Below are positions 12,887 through 13,531 of a DNA stretch of 13,531 bases, piece after piece. The stretch lies in NCBI GenBank assembly GCA_036795455.1, contig DAIRET010000073.1, positions 1-13,531 on the forward strand. The letters run 5' to 3'. The stretch comes from DAIRET01 sp036795455. Lineage in GTDB: Bacteria > Bacteroidota > Ignavibacteria > Ignavibacteriales > Ignavibacteriaceae. The notes beneath the pieces were generated by a model. The model saw nothing but the letters and a program-made list of their open reading frames with translations. It ran no database searches and was not told the DNA's origin. The translations under genes and the position numbers were made by a program. Positions within the stretch are counted from its first letter, which is position 1, and the number at the start of each line of letters is the position of its first letter.

Positions 12887-13531
12887 TTATTCATACCAGG
12901 AAACTATTTCAAATCCTGTTGTGGTAGGGAACTTTGGAGGTGCTCCTACTAAAAACCTTTTGTCAAATTTATGGATAAACCTGTATCCTCTAATTGGTAA
13001 TCCGGTAGAAGAGGAGTAGTCGGCGGTGGCATATGCATCGGTTCCAATAATTCCACCAAGTATTCTCATATTGCGTATTGTCGAATAACTTGAATAATTT
13101 TCAACAATCAACCCTGAATTTTGAGAGTACATTGAGGCATGAATATCAATGTCTCCCCTGGAGTTGTTATAAGTAACAGTTATATCTTCATCGGCAACAA
13201 TTCCCAGCATATCCGAAGAAGCGGGATTAGTTCGTGGATCGGTTTTGTAAGTAATACTATTATCAATGTAAACATTCCCCATTCCATCACCTCCCTGTTT
13301 ACCTGTTACAACTGTATATTGCCCGTTAACAACACCACGCATTGTAACATTCCCTTTAGCAATAAAAATAATTCCGTTAGGAGCTAAAAAAGATGCGGGA
13401 ACCGTAACAGGGGCAGACCATGAATCCCATGTGGTTTTATTTTTCCCTACGCGCTGTTTGTAGGTAACTGTTCCGTCATTATTAAACGTAAGGTCTACAT
13501 TAATAAAAGATTTACTTGAGACAGAACTTTC
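12887..13531 (-). CDS. Protein of unknown function, possibly pilus/DUF4900-like (partial, C-terminal part)
   Basis: The frame stays open to the right edge, so the 5' end lies outside the window; 214 residues are present. An internal ATG at 13342 is not the real start because the frame continues without a stop. The visible part is beta-rich and Ser/Thr/Asn-rich, with repeated solenoid-like strands (GNVTMRGVVNGQYTVVTG, NVYIDNSITY, DITVTYNNSRGDIDIHASMYS). The C-terminal ending (KFDKRFLVGAPPKFPTTTGFEIVSWYE) recalls DUF4900/PilX-type surface or pilus-assembly proteins of the Ignavibacteria/Fibrobacter type. That link is from memory of the C-terminal pattern and is not certain. No neighbours help to place it. 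Confidence 0.6.
   Translation of the reverse strand, partial: ESSVSSKSFINVDLTFNNDGTVTYKQRVGKNKTTWDSWSAPVTVPASFLAPNGIIFIAKGNVTMRGVVNGQYTVVTGKQGGDGMGNVYIDNSITYKTDPRTNPASSDMLGIVADEDITVTYNNSRGDIDIHASMYSQNSGLIVENYSSYSTIRNMRILGGIIGTDAYATADYSSSTGLPIRGYRFIHKFDKRFLVGAPPKFPTTTGFEIVSWYE

Overview
The window looks like a chromosomal piece from an AT-rich Gram-negative bacterium of the Bacteroidota/Chlorobi/Ignavibacteriota assemblage, with Ignavibacteria-like the best guess. The grounds are indirect: low GC, many lipoproteins with beta-rich domains, LolC/E-type permeases, and a C-terminal sequence style I associate with that group. Clear GGAGG ribosome binding sites on several genes argue against core Bacteroidia. 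No phage, insertion sequence, CRISPR array or defence system is visible.

Layout. Positions 1-1673 (minus) hold two translationally coupled lipoprotein-release ABC permeases, the second cut by the window edge. Positions 1833-2523 (plus) hold four intact tRNA genes (Pro-TGG, Arg-TCT, His-GTG, Glu-TTC) and a terminator. Directly behind tRNA-Pro lies a 108-bp-period tandem array made of damaged tRNA-Pro copies whose anticodon arm is replaced by a perfect hairpin. Positions 2563-3504 (plus) encode a secreted alpha/beta-hydrolase. Positions 3536-7609 (minus) hold, in transcription order, 4-alpha-glucanotransferase (malQ), a TerB-like protein and a large FN3/von Willebrand A lipoprotein.

A 375-bp divergent intergenic region (7610-7984) separates malQ from a heat-shock block on the plus strand: three Hsp20 small heat-shock proteins followed by htpG (Hsp90). 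Hairpins sit before the third Hsp20 gene and before htpG. A strong bidirectional terminator at 11462-11493 closes the block. Positions 11514-12749 (minus) hold a two-gene lipoprotein operon (first a Pro/Glu-linker lipoprotein, then a PEGA-domain lipoprotein). The right edge has the C-terminal part of a possibly pilus/DUF4900-like protein.

How the genes work together. The Hsp20 proteins hold unfolding proteins and HtpG acts downstream in refolding, so the 7985-11431 block reads as a proteostasis module. The Lol permeases would deliver outer-membrane lipoproteins such as the three encoded here. MalQ belongs to glycogen/maltodextrin metabolism. The most unusual content is the tRNA-derived repeat array at 1897-2133; the rest is mostly housekeeping with some regulatory features worth checking.
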